A stretch of 21,746 nucleotides of DNA from Anaerolineae bacterium (lineage in GTDB: Bacteria > Chloroflexota > Anaerolineae > B4-G1). Each line of letters begins with the position of its first letter. Position 1 is the stretch's first letter. The notes under the pieces were generated by a model that was not told the DNA's origin, did no database searches, and saw nothing but the letters and a program-made list of their open reading frames with translations. Shown here piece by piece: positions 8,390 through 16,100 of the stretch. A program made the translations under genes and the position numbers. Location of the stretch: assembly GCA_027079895.1 (NCBI GenBank), contig JALWUZ010000237.1, positions 1 to 21,746 of the forward strand, read 5' to 3'.

Positions 8390-9369
8390 CGCCTCATCCT
8401 CCTGCCGCGCTGCTTGCGCGGCTTCTCCTCTCCGCGCACCGTGCCCACCTGCTGACCGGTGATCTCCAGGAAGACATCCTCCAGGCTCGGCCCCAGCGTG
8501 TTCAGGCTGACGAGCCGCAGCCCGTGCTCCTGGGCATACCCGACCACCAACGGCAACAGCGCGGAGGGATCCTCGGTGTACAGCCGCCACTTGTCCCCCA
8601 TCTTGACCGCGGTAGTGACCCCCGGCAACGCGCTCAACGCCGGGCCGTGCGCCGTCCCGTCCGGCTCCAGGGCGACCTCCACCGACTGCACCCGCCGGAA
8701 CGCCCGCTTCAGCCGTTCCGGGGTATCAATCGCCGCGATCTGGCCGTGATTGATGATGGCGACCCGGTCGCAGAGTTGATTGGCCTCCTCGATCTGGTGC
8801 GTGGTCAGGAAGACCGTCGTCCCTTCCTCGTTCAGTTGACGGATTAGGTGGCGGATGGCGCGGGTGGATTGGGCGTCCAGCCCCGGCGTCGGTTCGTCCA
8901 GGAAGAGGAGCGCGGGTTTGTGGATGATCGCCATCGCGATGCTCAAGCGGCGACGCATGCCGCGCGAGAAGTTGACCGTCTTGATGCCGCGCTTCTCCCA
9001 CAGGCCGAACATCCGCAACAACTCCGTGGCCCGCCGTTCGCGCTCGCCGCGCGGCACACGGTACAGGCGGCCGGTGAACATCAGATTGTCCCAGGCGGTC
9101 AGTTCGGTGTAGATGTTGGATTCCTCCGGCACCAGTCCCATCCGCCGCTTGACCGGATAGGAGTCGCGGGCCAGGTCGTGGCCGTTGATGATGATGCGTC
9201 CCTCGGTCGGCTTCAACAACGTGGTCAGCATGCGCTGCGTGGTCGTCTTGCCCGCGCCGTTGGGCCCCAGGAAGCCGAAAATCTCCCCCTGATGAACCTC
9301 GAAACTGATGTGGTCCACGGCCAGGAAATTGCCGTAGTACTTGGTCAGGCCCTGCACCTGAATGTCCAT
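8386..9369 (-). CDS. ABC transporter ATP-binding protein (DrrA/CcmA-like)
   Basis: 327 residues. Walker A GPNGAGKT (35-42), Q-loop region PEESNIYTELTAWDN, signature FSRGMRRRL (134-142; FSRGM replaces LSGGQ, a tolerated variant in this exporter group), Walker B LLFLDEP (154-160), D-loop GLD and H-loop His191. The C-terminal extension (about 220-327) resembles the DUF4162-type tail of drug and antibiotic exporters (FRRVQSVEVAL..., LNTLGPSLEDVFLEITG). It powers the permease encoded next. A ribosome binding site GGAGGATGAT precedes the ATG. The last 20 residues are Arg/Lys-rich. Confidence 0.95.
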   Translation of the reverse strand: MDIQVQGLTKYYGNFLAVDHISFEVHQGEIFGFLGPNGAGKTTTQRMLTTLLKPTEGRIIINGHDLARDSYPVKRRMGLVPEESNIYTELTAWDNLMFTGRLYRVPRGERERRATELLRMFGLWEKRGIKTVNFSRGMRRRLSIAMAIIHKPALLFLDEPTPGLDAQSTRAIRHLIRQLNEEGTTVFLTTHQIEEANQLCDRVAIINHGQIAAIDTPERLKRAFRRVQSVEVALEPDGTAHGPALSALPGVTTAVKMGDKWRLYTEDPSALLPLVVGYAQEHGLRLVSLNTLGPSLEDVFLEITGQQVGTVRGEEKPRKQRGRRMRR

Positions 9370-9397
9370 ATCATCCTCCGCAATGGGAACCGGCCCG

Positions 9398-9973
9398 TTA
9401 GAGAGCCAGCGCCAGGATCAACGTCGTCACCGCCGTGCCCACTACCCCTCCGACGACCACCTGCGCCCAGGTGTGACGGCGGCGGTGTACCCGCGCCCAG
9501 CCGACCAGCGGCACGGCCAGAAAAGTCAGCGCCCAGGCCGGGCCGAAGAGCCAGGTCAACGCGGCGGCGAACCCGCCCACGCCGCCGGCGTGCAGACTGA
9601 TCTTCCAGAACAGGGAGATGGTGAACATCACGGCCCCCATCCCCACGTAGACCAGTAGCAGCGCGGCCAGCGTGTCCGGTGCGCCGAGGGAGCGCAGCAG
9701 CCAGTAGCCAATCAGGTTGCCGGTCAGGTTGACGGCGATGAAGGGAGCGCGTTCCTGACGGCGCGGCATGTCGAACCCGCTGACCCAGCCCCGGCGCAGC
9801 CCCAGGTAGAGATAAGTCAACGGGACGCCGTCGGCGAAGAGGAGCGCCAGCGCGGCCCAGCCGAGCGCGGCCCAGAAGTGGCCGGTCGCGGCCCACGCCA
9901 CGCCGAGGAAGACCGGCACGGCCAGGACGGAACTATCGAGCAGAATCGAGAGGTAGCGGGCCAGGGCGTCCAT
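9398..9973 (-). CDS. PAP2-like multi-pass membrane protein
   Basis: 191 residues, with about five to six hydrophobic helices. Three weak but ordered PAP2-phosphatase signatures are visible: DMPRRQERAPF (68-78, basic first motif), KISLHAGG (124-131, in place of PSGH, with His128) and ARVHRRRHTWAQ (160-171, with Arg161 and His167). The usual Asp of the third motif (H-x3-D) is Gln171. Family members remove phosphate from lipid phosphates such as undecaprenyl diphosphate; whether this divergent protein is active cannot be decided here. It starts one base after the stop of the NapH-like gene, with GGAGG about nine bases upstream. The neighbouring exporter and ferredoxin do not fix its role. Confidence 0.7.
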   Translation of the reverse strand: MDALARYLSILLDSSVLAVPVFLGVAWAATGHFWAALGWAALALLFADGVPLTYLYLGLRRGWVSGFDMPRRQERAPFIAVNLTGNLIGYWLLRSLGAPDTLAALLLVYVGMGAVMFTISLFWKISLHAGGVGGFAAALTWLFGPAWALTFLAVPLVGWARVHRRRHTWAQVVVGGVVGTAVTTLILALAL

Positions 9974-9974
9974 G

Positions 9975-10787
9975 TCACTTGAGCCTCCAGCCCAGAGCGT
10001 CCTTCACGGGACAGGCCTCGATGCAGGCCCCGCAGGCGAAGCAGTCGGCGTGGATTTTCTTGCCATCGTAAAAGTCGGCCATTGCGTTTGTGGGGCAGGC
10101 TTTGACACATAGTTTGCACCCCTTGCATGCCTCCCGGTTAATCCGCGGTCGCAGCAGGCTCACCTGCTCCACCAGCCAGCCCACCAGCCCGAAGGGGCAC
10201 AGAAACTGGCACCAGGGCCGGTAGATGAACAGACTGGCGATGACCACCGCCGCCGAGAAGAGCGCGATGCCTACGGTGAACTTGAACGCGAAGAGTTGGA
10301 ACGGGTCAACGCCTTTGACCCAATCCACGCCCGCCATCCCCAGCCCGGCGACCAGAGCGATGAAGGCGACGAAACGCACGCCGTTGGAAAGCCAGAAAGG
10401 CGGCTTCCACTTGGGCAGCGGCACGCGGTAGAGCAAGTCCTGGAACAGCCCCAACTGGCAGCCCCAACCGCAGATGGACTTGTTGGAGACGAACACCATC
10501 AGCAGCAGGACGATCAGCATCGCGGCGACCGGGGCGACCAGGCGGTGCTTGACCAGCAGCGCGGCCAGCAGGTTGCGCACCGAGAGCACGGGGTTAGGGT
10601 TGGTGCCTCTGGCGAGCAACAGGCCGTAGAGCAGGCCGAAAATCAGCACACCGCCGACCAGGAAGGCGACCCGCACCCGGGACGTGACCCGCCTCTTGGC
10701 CAGCAGCACAGCGGCGAGCGTTACCACCGCTATCCACAGAGCGAACTTGGAAAGAAGCAAAGGGTTGAGTGTTGCTGGAGTGGACAT
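9975..10787 (-). CDS. NapH-like 4Fe-4S polyferredoxin membrane protein
   Basis: 270 residues. Several membrane helices (about 15-30, 40-58, 84-101, 137-153 and 170-188) carry the CxxxC motifs of the NapH/MauN/RdxA group: CGWGCQLG (Cys106, Cys110) and CQFLCPFG (Cys193, Cys197). The C-terminus is a ferredoxin with two 4Fe-4S sets: Cys221, 224, 227, 231 and Cys249, 252, 255, 259. Such proteins move electrons across or along the membrane to periplasmic or membrane reductases. No reductase partner is encoded here. The ATG at 10787 is chosen for the GAGGTG ribosome binding site just upstream; an extension would run back through the cupin gene. Confidence 0.88.
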   Translation of the reverse strand: MSTPATLNPLLLSKFALWIAVVTLAAVLLAKRRVTSRVRVAFLVGGVLIFGLLYGLLLARGTNPNPVLSVRNLLAALLVKHRLVAPVAAMLIVLLLMVFVSNKSICGWGCQLGLFQDLLYRVPLPKWKPPFWLSNGVRFVAFIALVAGLGMAGVDWVKGVDPFQLFAFKFTVGIALFSAAVVIASLFIYRPWCQFLCPFGLVGWLVEQVSLLRPRINREACKGCKLCVKACPTNAMADFYDGKKIHADCFACGACIEACPVKDALGWRLK

Positions 10788-10794
10788 AATCACC

Positions 10795-11133
10795 TCACAA
10801 AATCTTGGTCTCTTGAGTGGGACGGGGGGTCTTGACCACCAGGAAGCGGAACACCTCCTCCCCCTCGTTCCACAGGCGGTGGGGGATTCGGGCCGGGCTG
10901 ACGATGAGCATATCACGGGAGACTGTCGCCCGTTCATCGCCGATCTCCACCACGCCCTCCCCCTCCAACACGTAGAAGAACACATCCACCGGAGTGATGT
11001 GCAACTTGAGCGACTCGCCAGGCTGCAACGTCACCATCACCACCTGGACGTGCTCCGAGCCGTACAGTCCCCGCGCACTGACGCCGTGCGGATTGGGGGA
11101 CTCGGCCGCCTCCAACGCTTTGATTATCCGCAT
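10795..11133 (-). CDS. Small cupin-domain protein
   Basis: 112 residues forming one cupin barrel: LQPGESLKLHITPVDVFFYVLEGEG is cupin motif 1 (His45, Asp50 where many have His/Glu, Glu57 region) and SPARIPHRLWNEG is motif 2 (His85). It probably binds a divalent metal; whether it is an enzyme or a ligand-binding partner is not visible. The ATG at 11133 is preferred because GGAGG lies just upstream and the cupin fold starts there. It overlaps the end of the MarR gene by 10 bases, so the two are co-translated. Confidence 0.85.
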   Translation of the reverse strand: MRIIKALEAAESPNPHGVSARGLYGSEHVQVVMVTLQPGESLKLHITPVDVFFYVLEGEGVVEIGDERATVSRDMLIVSPARIPHRLWNEGEEVFRFLVVKTPRPTQETKIL

Positions 11134-11585
11134 ACCTCCACCTCCTGATTTTGAGCGGCCCCATCCAGGGCGCGTTCCCACAGCGAGAGCAACGTCTCCT
11201 GCTCCTGGGGACTCAAGCCCGCCAGCAGCCGACGCGCCTTACACCACCGGAATTCCCGCGCCCGCTGGTGCAGCGACGCGCCGCGAGCGGTGAGGAACAG
11301 CCGCTGGGAACGGCGGTCGCGCGGATTGGGGCGTCGCTCCAGCAGACCGGCCTCTTCCAGCCGGCGCACCCCCACGCTGACGGTGGGTGGGGTCAGCCCC
11401 AGACCGGCGGCCACCTCCTGGATCCGGCATCCGGGCGAGGCGGCGATCCAATCCAGCAACACCAACTGCGCCGGCGTCACCGGCGTGTCGGCGTCATCGG
11501 GCGGCGGCGACGCCGGCCCCAGCGCGCGCATCCGTTCCAAAAGCCGCAGAAGTCGCTCCTCGGCCGGCAGGGGTTCGTCTGACAT
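11124..11585 (-). CDS. MarR family transcriptional regulator
   Basis: 153 residues with a central winged helix: VTPAQLVLLDWIAASPGC, HTH at about 54-80 (IQEVAAGLGLTPPTVSVGVRRLEEAGLL) and wing ERRPNPRDRRSQRLFLTARG (about 83-102), with dimer helices at both ends. It is the first gene of the operon and is very likely autoregulated, because a palindrome sits over its promoter. Three cysteines (53, 115, 152) would allow thiol-based sensing, and a neighbouring Fe-S membrane protein makes a redox signal thinkable; this is inference. The ribosome binding site AGGAGT precedes the ATG. Confidence 0.95.
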   Translation of the reverse strand: MSDEPLPAEERLLRLLERMRALGPASPPPDDADTPVTPAQLVLLDWIAASPGCRIQEVAAGLGLTPPTVSVGVRRLEEAGLLERRPNPRDRRSQRLFLTARGASLHQRAREFRWCKARRLLAGLSPQEQETLLSLWERALDGAAQNQEVEVCG

Positions 11586-11600
11586 GTCGTACTCCTAAAG

Positions 11601-11645
11601 TTAGTTAGACAAACTAATTATACCATGCGGGCGGAGCAATGTCAA
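11601..11645 (-). promoter_or_regulatory. Promoter and MarR operator of the six-gene operon
   Basis: On the minus strand TTGACA (11645-11640, 6/6) and TATAAT (11622-11617, 6/6) are 17 bases apart, a full consensus sigma-70 promoter. Immediately downstream is the palindrome TTAGTT-N5-AACTAA (11617-11601), whose first base is the last of the -10 box, so it covers the start site. Its size and form fit a MarR dimer site, which would block polymerase. Cognate binding is inferred. Confidence 0.8.
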
Positions 11646-11786
11646 ATCACTCCGGCACACTTGCCTCCCAACGTGCGGGCGTGAATCGTGTCAAGCCAAG
11701 AGATAATGGGGGATCGAAGCAAACCCCTGGTTCATAGAGAGAGAGTTAAACGGGAAAGGTTGGCGGGCCGTGGGAAGGGCGAGTCA

Positions 11787-11828
11787 ACGCGCCCCCTCTA
11801 CCTGCCGCTGGTGTTGAGGGGTTTCTAG
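11787..11828 (+). pseudogene. Remnant C-terminus of an exported YLPLVLR-type protein
   Basis: One frame reads TRPLYLPLVLRGF and then TAG at 11826-11828. This matches the C-terminal anchor-like tail of exported Chloroflexota proteins, as also seen in the beta-helix protein of this window (VYLPLVMR). Upstream the frame stays open only over low-complexity basic residues with no recognisable domain or start. It is best read as the tail of a deleted gene, still followed by its terminator-like hairpin. Confidence 0.5.
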
Positions 11829-11857
11829 TTGCGCCGAAGGGATGAGGTGAACGCAGG

Positions 11858-11895
11858 CCGCCCCCTGTTTGCAGGGGGGCGGTTCTGTATTTTCC
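11858..11895 (+). terminator. Terminator-like hairpin
   Basis: CCGCCCCCTG, a TTTG loop and CAGGGGGGCGG (one bulged G) form a strong stem at 11858-11882, followed by TTCTGTATTTTCC. It starts 30 bases after the stop codon of the YLPLVLRGF remnant, as expected for that lost gene's terminator. It would also insulate the downstream operon. Confidence 0.55.
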
Positions 11896-11908
11896 TCTGT
11901 TCGATTGA

Positions 11909-11925
11909 GTTGCGCGACGCGCAAC
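11909..11925. repeat. 17-bp palindrome
   Basis: GTTGCGCGACGCGCAAC is a perfect palindrome with 8-base arms around one central base. It lies 116 bases before the -35 box of the EAD operon. It could be a dimeric repressor site or an insertion scar; nothing decides between them. Confidence 0.5.
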
Positions 11926-12040
11926 CGCTCTATCTGCTCTTGTCACAGGGAGGCGGCTCTATCTCCCTCTGATTCGATTGACGTCGCCGGTGCTCGGTCG
12001 GCAATGACGCGGAGGCGGTGTCGGTGGCAGGAACAGGCTC

Positions 12041-12069
12041 TTAACAAGTTGTGGGGGATATGGTATACT
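12041..12069 (+). promoter_or_regulatory. Promoter of the EAD/KGGVGR operon
   Basis: TTAACA (12041-12046, 5/6) and TATACT (12064-12069, 5/6) are 17 bases apart. Transcription from about 12076 would leave an untranslated leader of about 140 bases before the first gene, long enough to hold regulatory structure. Confidence 0.65.
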
Positions 12070-12097
12070 TTGCCCGCAAAGACGGTGTGGCAGCATA

Positions 12098-12120
12098 CAT
12101 CGTCTCGAAAAACGACGATG
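12098..12120 (+). other. Leader hairpin of the EAD operon
   Basis: CATCGTC and GACGATG form perfect 7-base arms around a 9-base A-rich loop within the 5' leader. There is no T-run, so it is not a terminator. It might stabilise or regulate the mRNA. A second weak pair, GTAGT/ACTAC, follows at about 12150-12173. Confidence 0.35.
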
Positions 12121-12215
12121 CATTGCGCACGATAGAGAGACCCATCCAGTAGTCTGAAGTGTGGGTGTTACTACCCCGTCACTGCGTTTCGATATCTTGA
12201 TGAGGAAAACAAGTG

Positions 12216-13178
12216 ATGCTCCCGAGGCAACAACGGATTATTATACATGAGATACTTGATGAGAAATTTGACGGCGAGGAATTGAAGACTCTCGTTTTCC
12301 GTCTAGGTGTAGACTATGATAACCTGAGTGGCGGAGGCAAGGCCAGCAAAGCCAGGGAATTGATTAAATCTCTAGAAAGGCAGGGACGGTTGCCTGAACT
12401 TGTACAAGTTGGCAAAGAATTACGCCCGGACATCTCGTGGCCGGATGTGACTCCAGGAGAATTGCCTTTTGTCATCGCCGCTATGACCCGCCAAGAGGCG
12501 GAGGAATTGAAGAACGGGAGTTGCTTCTCGGACGAACAAGAGCGTAAGCGATTTGAGGAGTTCGAGAGCCGACTGAGAGAACAAGGGGTCGCTGATTGGA
12601 TTGAGCAGTACGGAGAAGAACGCGATGACTGGCGTCCACATTGTTGCGGTGATGGACGCTCTATAAAAGAAGTCGTCACCGAAGTTTTTCAGTGGGTAGC
12701 AAGCCCAATCAAGGAAATAGAGTTTTACTCTCGAGAATTCTTCGAGGAAGACCCTGATACTTGGGACAAATGCCATCCTGGCGTTGTTGTGATTGATGCC
12801 ATTTCCCTGTTCCATCCGACAGTTAAGGAAACGTTGAAAGAGTCTGATGTTTTGAGAGAAGTCGCAATAGTCATATTGTCACCTTTCAACACCGACGCAA
12901 TGCCTGTCACTGAGAAGATTCAGGAGCATGTGAGAGGAAAGTTGAAATCGATGGCTAAGAAATTCAACAATTTCCAGGAAACCAAGTACGTTCTAGGGAT
13001 CAGCAACATTCATTCGCTGATTCATTGGCTTCAACTAGTGTTACCTCCGATTGCTGACCAGATAACAGGGGAGGGACCGAATAAAAATAGTGTGGATAAT
13101 TTCGGAAAAGCAATGTCCTATGACCCCATGGGGACTGATGCGGCGGTAAAGGGGCAGGTAAAGGGGCAACGGAGATGA
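12216..13178 (+). CDS. EAD-like (death-fold) adaptor with unassigned C-terminal domain
   Basis: 320 residues. Residues 1-75 (HEILDEKFDGEELKTLVF, GVDYDNL, KARELIKSLERQGRLPELV, LRPDISW) match the helical effector-associated, death-like domains that bring together parts of bacterial NTPase-driven conflict systems. Residues 84-160 (PFVIAAMTRQEAEEL, YGEERDDWRPH) and 161-280 form a second region with strand-like segments VVVIDAISLF and VAIVILSPFN, suggesting a Rossmann- or TIR-like alpha/beta fold; I cannot assign a family. The tail repeats VKGQ twice. The ATG follows GAGG by 10 bases; an in-frame GTG one codon earlier is an equal alternative. Base composition is much more AT-rich than the flanking genes (23 of 60 bases G+C at 12241-12300), suggesting transfer. 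Its stop overlaps the next gene's start. Confidence 0.75.
   Translation: MLPRQQRIIIHEILDEKFDGEELKTLVFRLGVDYDNLSGGGKASKARELIKSLERQGRLPELVQVGKELRPDISWPDVTPGELPFVIAAMTRQEAEELKNGSCFSDEQERKRFEEFESRLREQGVADWIEQYGEERDDWRPHCCGDGRSIKEVVTEVFQWVASPIKEIEFYSREFFEEDPDTWDKCHPGVVVIDAISLFHPTVKETLKESDVLREVAIVILSPFNTDAMPVTEKIQEHVRGKLKSMAKKFNNFQETKYVLGISNIHSLIHWLQLVLPPIADQITGEGPNKNSVDNFGKAMSYDPMGTDAAVKGQVKGQRR
13145..13168 (+). repeat. Tandem 12-bp repeat, two copies
   Basis: GGTAAAGGGGCA occurs twice in tandem, encoding the VKGQ-VKGQ tail of the EAD protein. The AAAGGGG core also lies 8-12 bases before the start of the KGGVGR gene and may serve as its ribosome binding site. Confidence 0.7.
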
Positions 13179-16100
13179 TTTACACTTTTTACTCCTACAA
13201 AGGCGGCGTAGGCCGCACGATGGCTTTGGCGAACATCGCCGAAATCTACCACCAGGGGGGGGTGAAGGTACTGATGGTGGACTGGGATCTGGAGGCTCCT
13301 GGGTTGGACCGCTTCTTCACTGTCCCCGGCGTCTCACTCAGAGACCAGCCCGGAGTTATGGACCTGATTCTGGACTATAAGGAGAAGATGGCCGGCGAGG
13401 AATTGGAGTTCTCGGATAACGAGGCGGAATGGCCATTTGACAAACCCTGGGAATTCGCCGTGGACGTTGACCCAAAGCGCGAGCGGGGAAAGGAGCCCCT
13501 GTGGTTGCTGACCGCCGGACGCCGTGACCCAAACAACTTTCGCAAGTATGCCTCCGACGTGTTGGCTTTCGACTGGATAGATTTCTACGACAACTGGGCC
13601 GGAGAGCAATACATCGAGTGGCTGCGCCGCCGTTTCGAGGAGATGGCCGACATAGTGCTGATAGACAGCCGTACCGGCGTGACCGAGATCTCAGGTATCT
13701 GTACCTATCAACTGGCCGATGTGGTGGTCATGTTCTGTGCCCCTAACGAGCAGAATCTGGAAGGCACTTACCAAATGGCACAGCGATTCCTCTCGCGGGA
13801 GATACAGGAGGTGCGCCCGAAACGACCGCTGCAAGTCGCTGTGATTCCTACGAGGATGGAGCAGGCTGAATCTGACAGAGTGGAGAAGTTTAAGGAGAAA
13901 TTCATTAAAAGATTTGATTCTCTCTCACTGATGATTGCCCCACGAGAGGTTTGGCGGGATTTGTCATACGTCATTCCGTACATTCCCCGTTACGCATATG
14001 AGGAAGAAGTAGCGGCCCGCGAGCCAGAGACCACATATGCCAACCCGCTAGCGCGGGTGTATAAAAGGATTGCTGAATTTCTCCTTCCAGTGAATTTGTT
14101 ACTAGACAAAATACGGGATGGCGATAAGTCCTTGGCAGACGGCAAATTCGTGGAAGCGATCAACGCCTACACTGACGCCCTCAACTTAGGGGGGAACAAG
14201 ATTCTGAAATACCACCGCCAGTTGGAGCGGAAACGCGACCAGACCCGCGACCTGCTGGCGTGGGAGGAGCGCGTTTTGGAAACCCTGCGTCAGGCCAAGC
14301 GTGACCTGGACACCGATAACCCGGCCGCCGCCCTCCAAAAACTGAGCCGCCTGCTGGCAGAAATGCCCGACGGCAAGCACTATGATGATATGCGGGCCCG
14401 GCTGCTGGATGCTCACCACAGCGCCGCGACACAGATGGGGGACACGGAGTTAATCCAACGAGCCCGGCGGTCCCTCGCGGAGCAAAATCCGGAGGAGTGC
14501 CTCAGGCTGGTGAAGAACATCCCCCCGGATTCCAGCCATTACGAGACAGCGCAGAAATTGGCAGACCATGCCCAGAATGAGTTAGTCCAGCGGGCCTGGC
14601 AGTCCCTCGCGGAGCAAAATCCGGAGGAGTGCCTCAGGCTGGTGAAGAACATCCCCCCGGATTCCAGCCATTACAAGGCGGCCCAGAGATTGGCCGACCA
14701 GGCCCAGAATATGCTGGCGATCACCCGACCACGCCGCGATAACGTCCAGAAACTCTACCGCGAGGGCCGCTGGGGGGATGCCTTCGCCGAACTGGACGCT
14801 CTACGGAAGGACTTTCCCGAAAGCCCCATCTGGCACGACCTGTGGCTGTGGGTCACGATGGACTACGGGCGTCACGAACTGGACGCCGGACGCCAGGCCA
14901 ACGAACAGGGTGACTTCAGGGCCGCCCGCAGACACTTCGAGGAGGCCCGACGGGCCTTCGAGAAAACCCTGGAACTGTACGAGAACCACCGAGACGCCCG
15001 GCGGCTGCGGGATGAGGCCTTCGACCTCGCCCGTATCGCCACCGATGAGGAGCAGGCCAAGCAGGCCTGGAAGAAAGGGGACCGCCAGGCCGCATTGACA
15101 GCGTTGGACTCGGCCACCAGGAGGCTGGAACAGGCCCGACAGGAGGGGTGGGAATACGTTACCGTCGGGGCTATGGTGGAGCACATGCGGGAGACGTTGC
15201 AGCGGGAACTCGACCGCATCCAGGAAGAGGAACGACAACTCCGGGACGGGAAGAGACTCCTGGAAAACCGCAAACTGGCCGAGGCCGCCGAGCAATTCCG
15301 GCTGACCCTCAACGCACTGCTGGAAAGACACCGAAACCAGGCCAAAGAGGGGCTCAACCGCGCCGAGGCGGAGATAGAGGCATTCCAGAAAGATATGGAA
15401 CGAGGGCGGCGGGCGAAAAACCCGGCCACAGCTGTGAAGGCCTACCAGGCCGCCTACGACCGGTGGCCCGATGGGCCGGAGGCGCGGGAGTCGCTAGAAC
15501 GGGCCTTGCTACAAGCCGGACGGGCCGCCCGCGAGCGCGGTCGTGACAAAGAGGCGGCGGACTACTTCAACTGGGCCGTGAAACTCACCGGGAGCCCGGA
15601 TGCCAAATTGGAGTTGCGCCGGATGGACGACGCCCCGGTCATTGTCAGCGAGTTAGAACGCGAGGAGTTGAAGGACCTGCTCCGGCGATTGGAGACCAAA
15701 TCATCTGATTTCGATGCCATGGAAAGACGCCTGGAAAAATTGGGCCGCCGCGCCCGCCCCTACGAAGACTTGCACCGCGAACTACAGAACCTCCTGGACG
15801 AATTGGCCGCTCACCGCAAACGCTGGGCGATGTACGAAAGCCAGCGCGACTTGGCGCGGGAACATCAGCGGGCCGGCCGCTGGCGAGAGGCGGTGGCGGC
15901 GTTGAAAAAAGGGCTCGAAAGCCTGGGGGAATCGGCTCCGTCCGACGCCCACCGGATGTTGGATGAATGGCAGGGGCTTGTCCATGGGCTGAAAGAAACC
16001 GAGCCCAAGGTCCGGGATAGGCTGCAGGAAGCCCGCCAGGCTTACGAAACGGTCGCGGAGAGCCGCGAGTTCTCCCGCCCGGTGGAGACGGTGGAGCAGG

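Larger units (their letters stand above)
11646..12040. other. Gene-free region between divergent operons
   Basis: No convincing intact gene is seen on either strand. It holds a coding remnant with a YLPLVLRGF tail (about 11787-11828), a terminator-like hairpin (11858-11895) and a 17-bp palindrome (11909-11925). There are also short imperfect repeats: TTCGATTGA at 11900-11908 and 11973-11981, and CTCTATCT twice between them. The mix looks like a scar of earlier gene loss or insertion. Confidence 0.6.
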
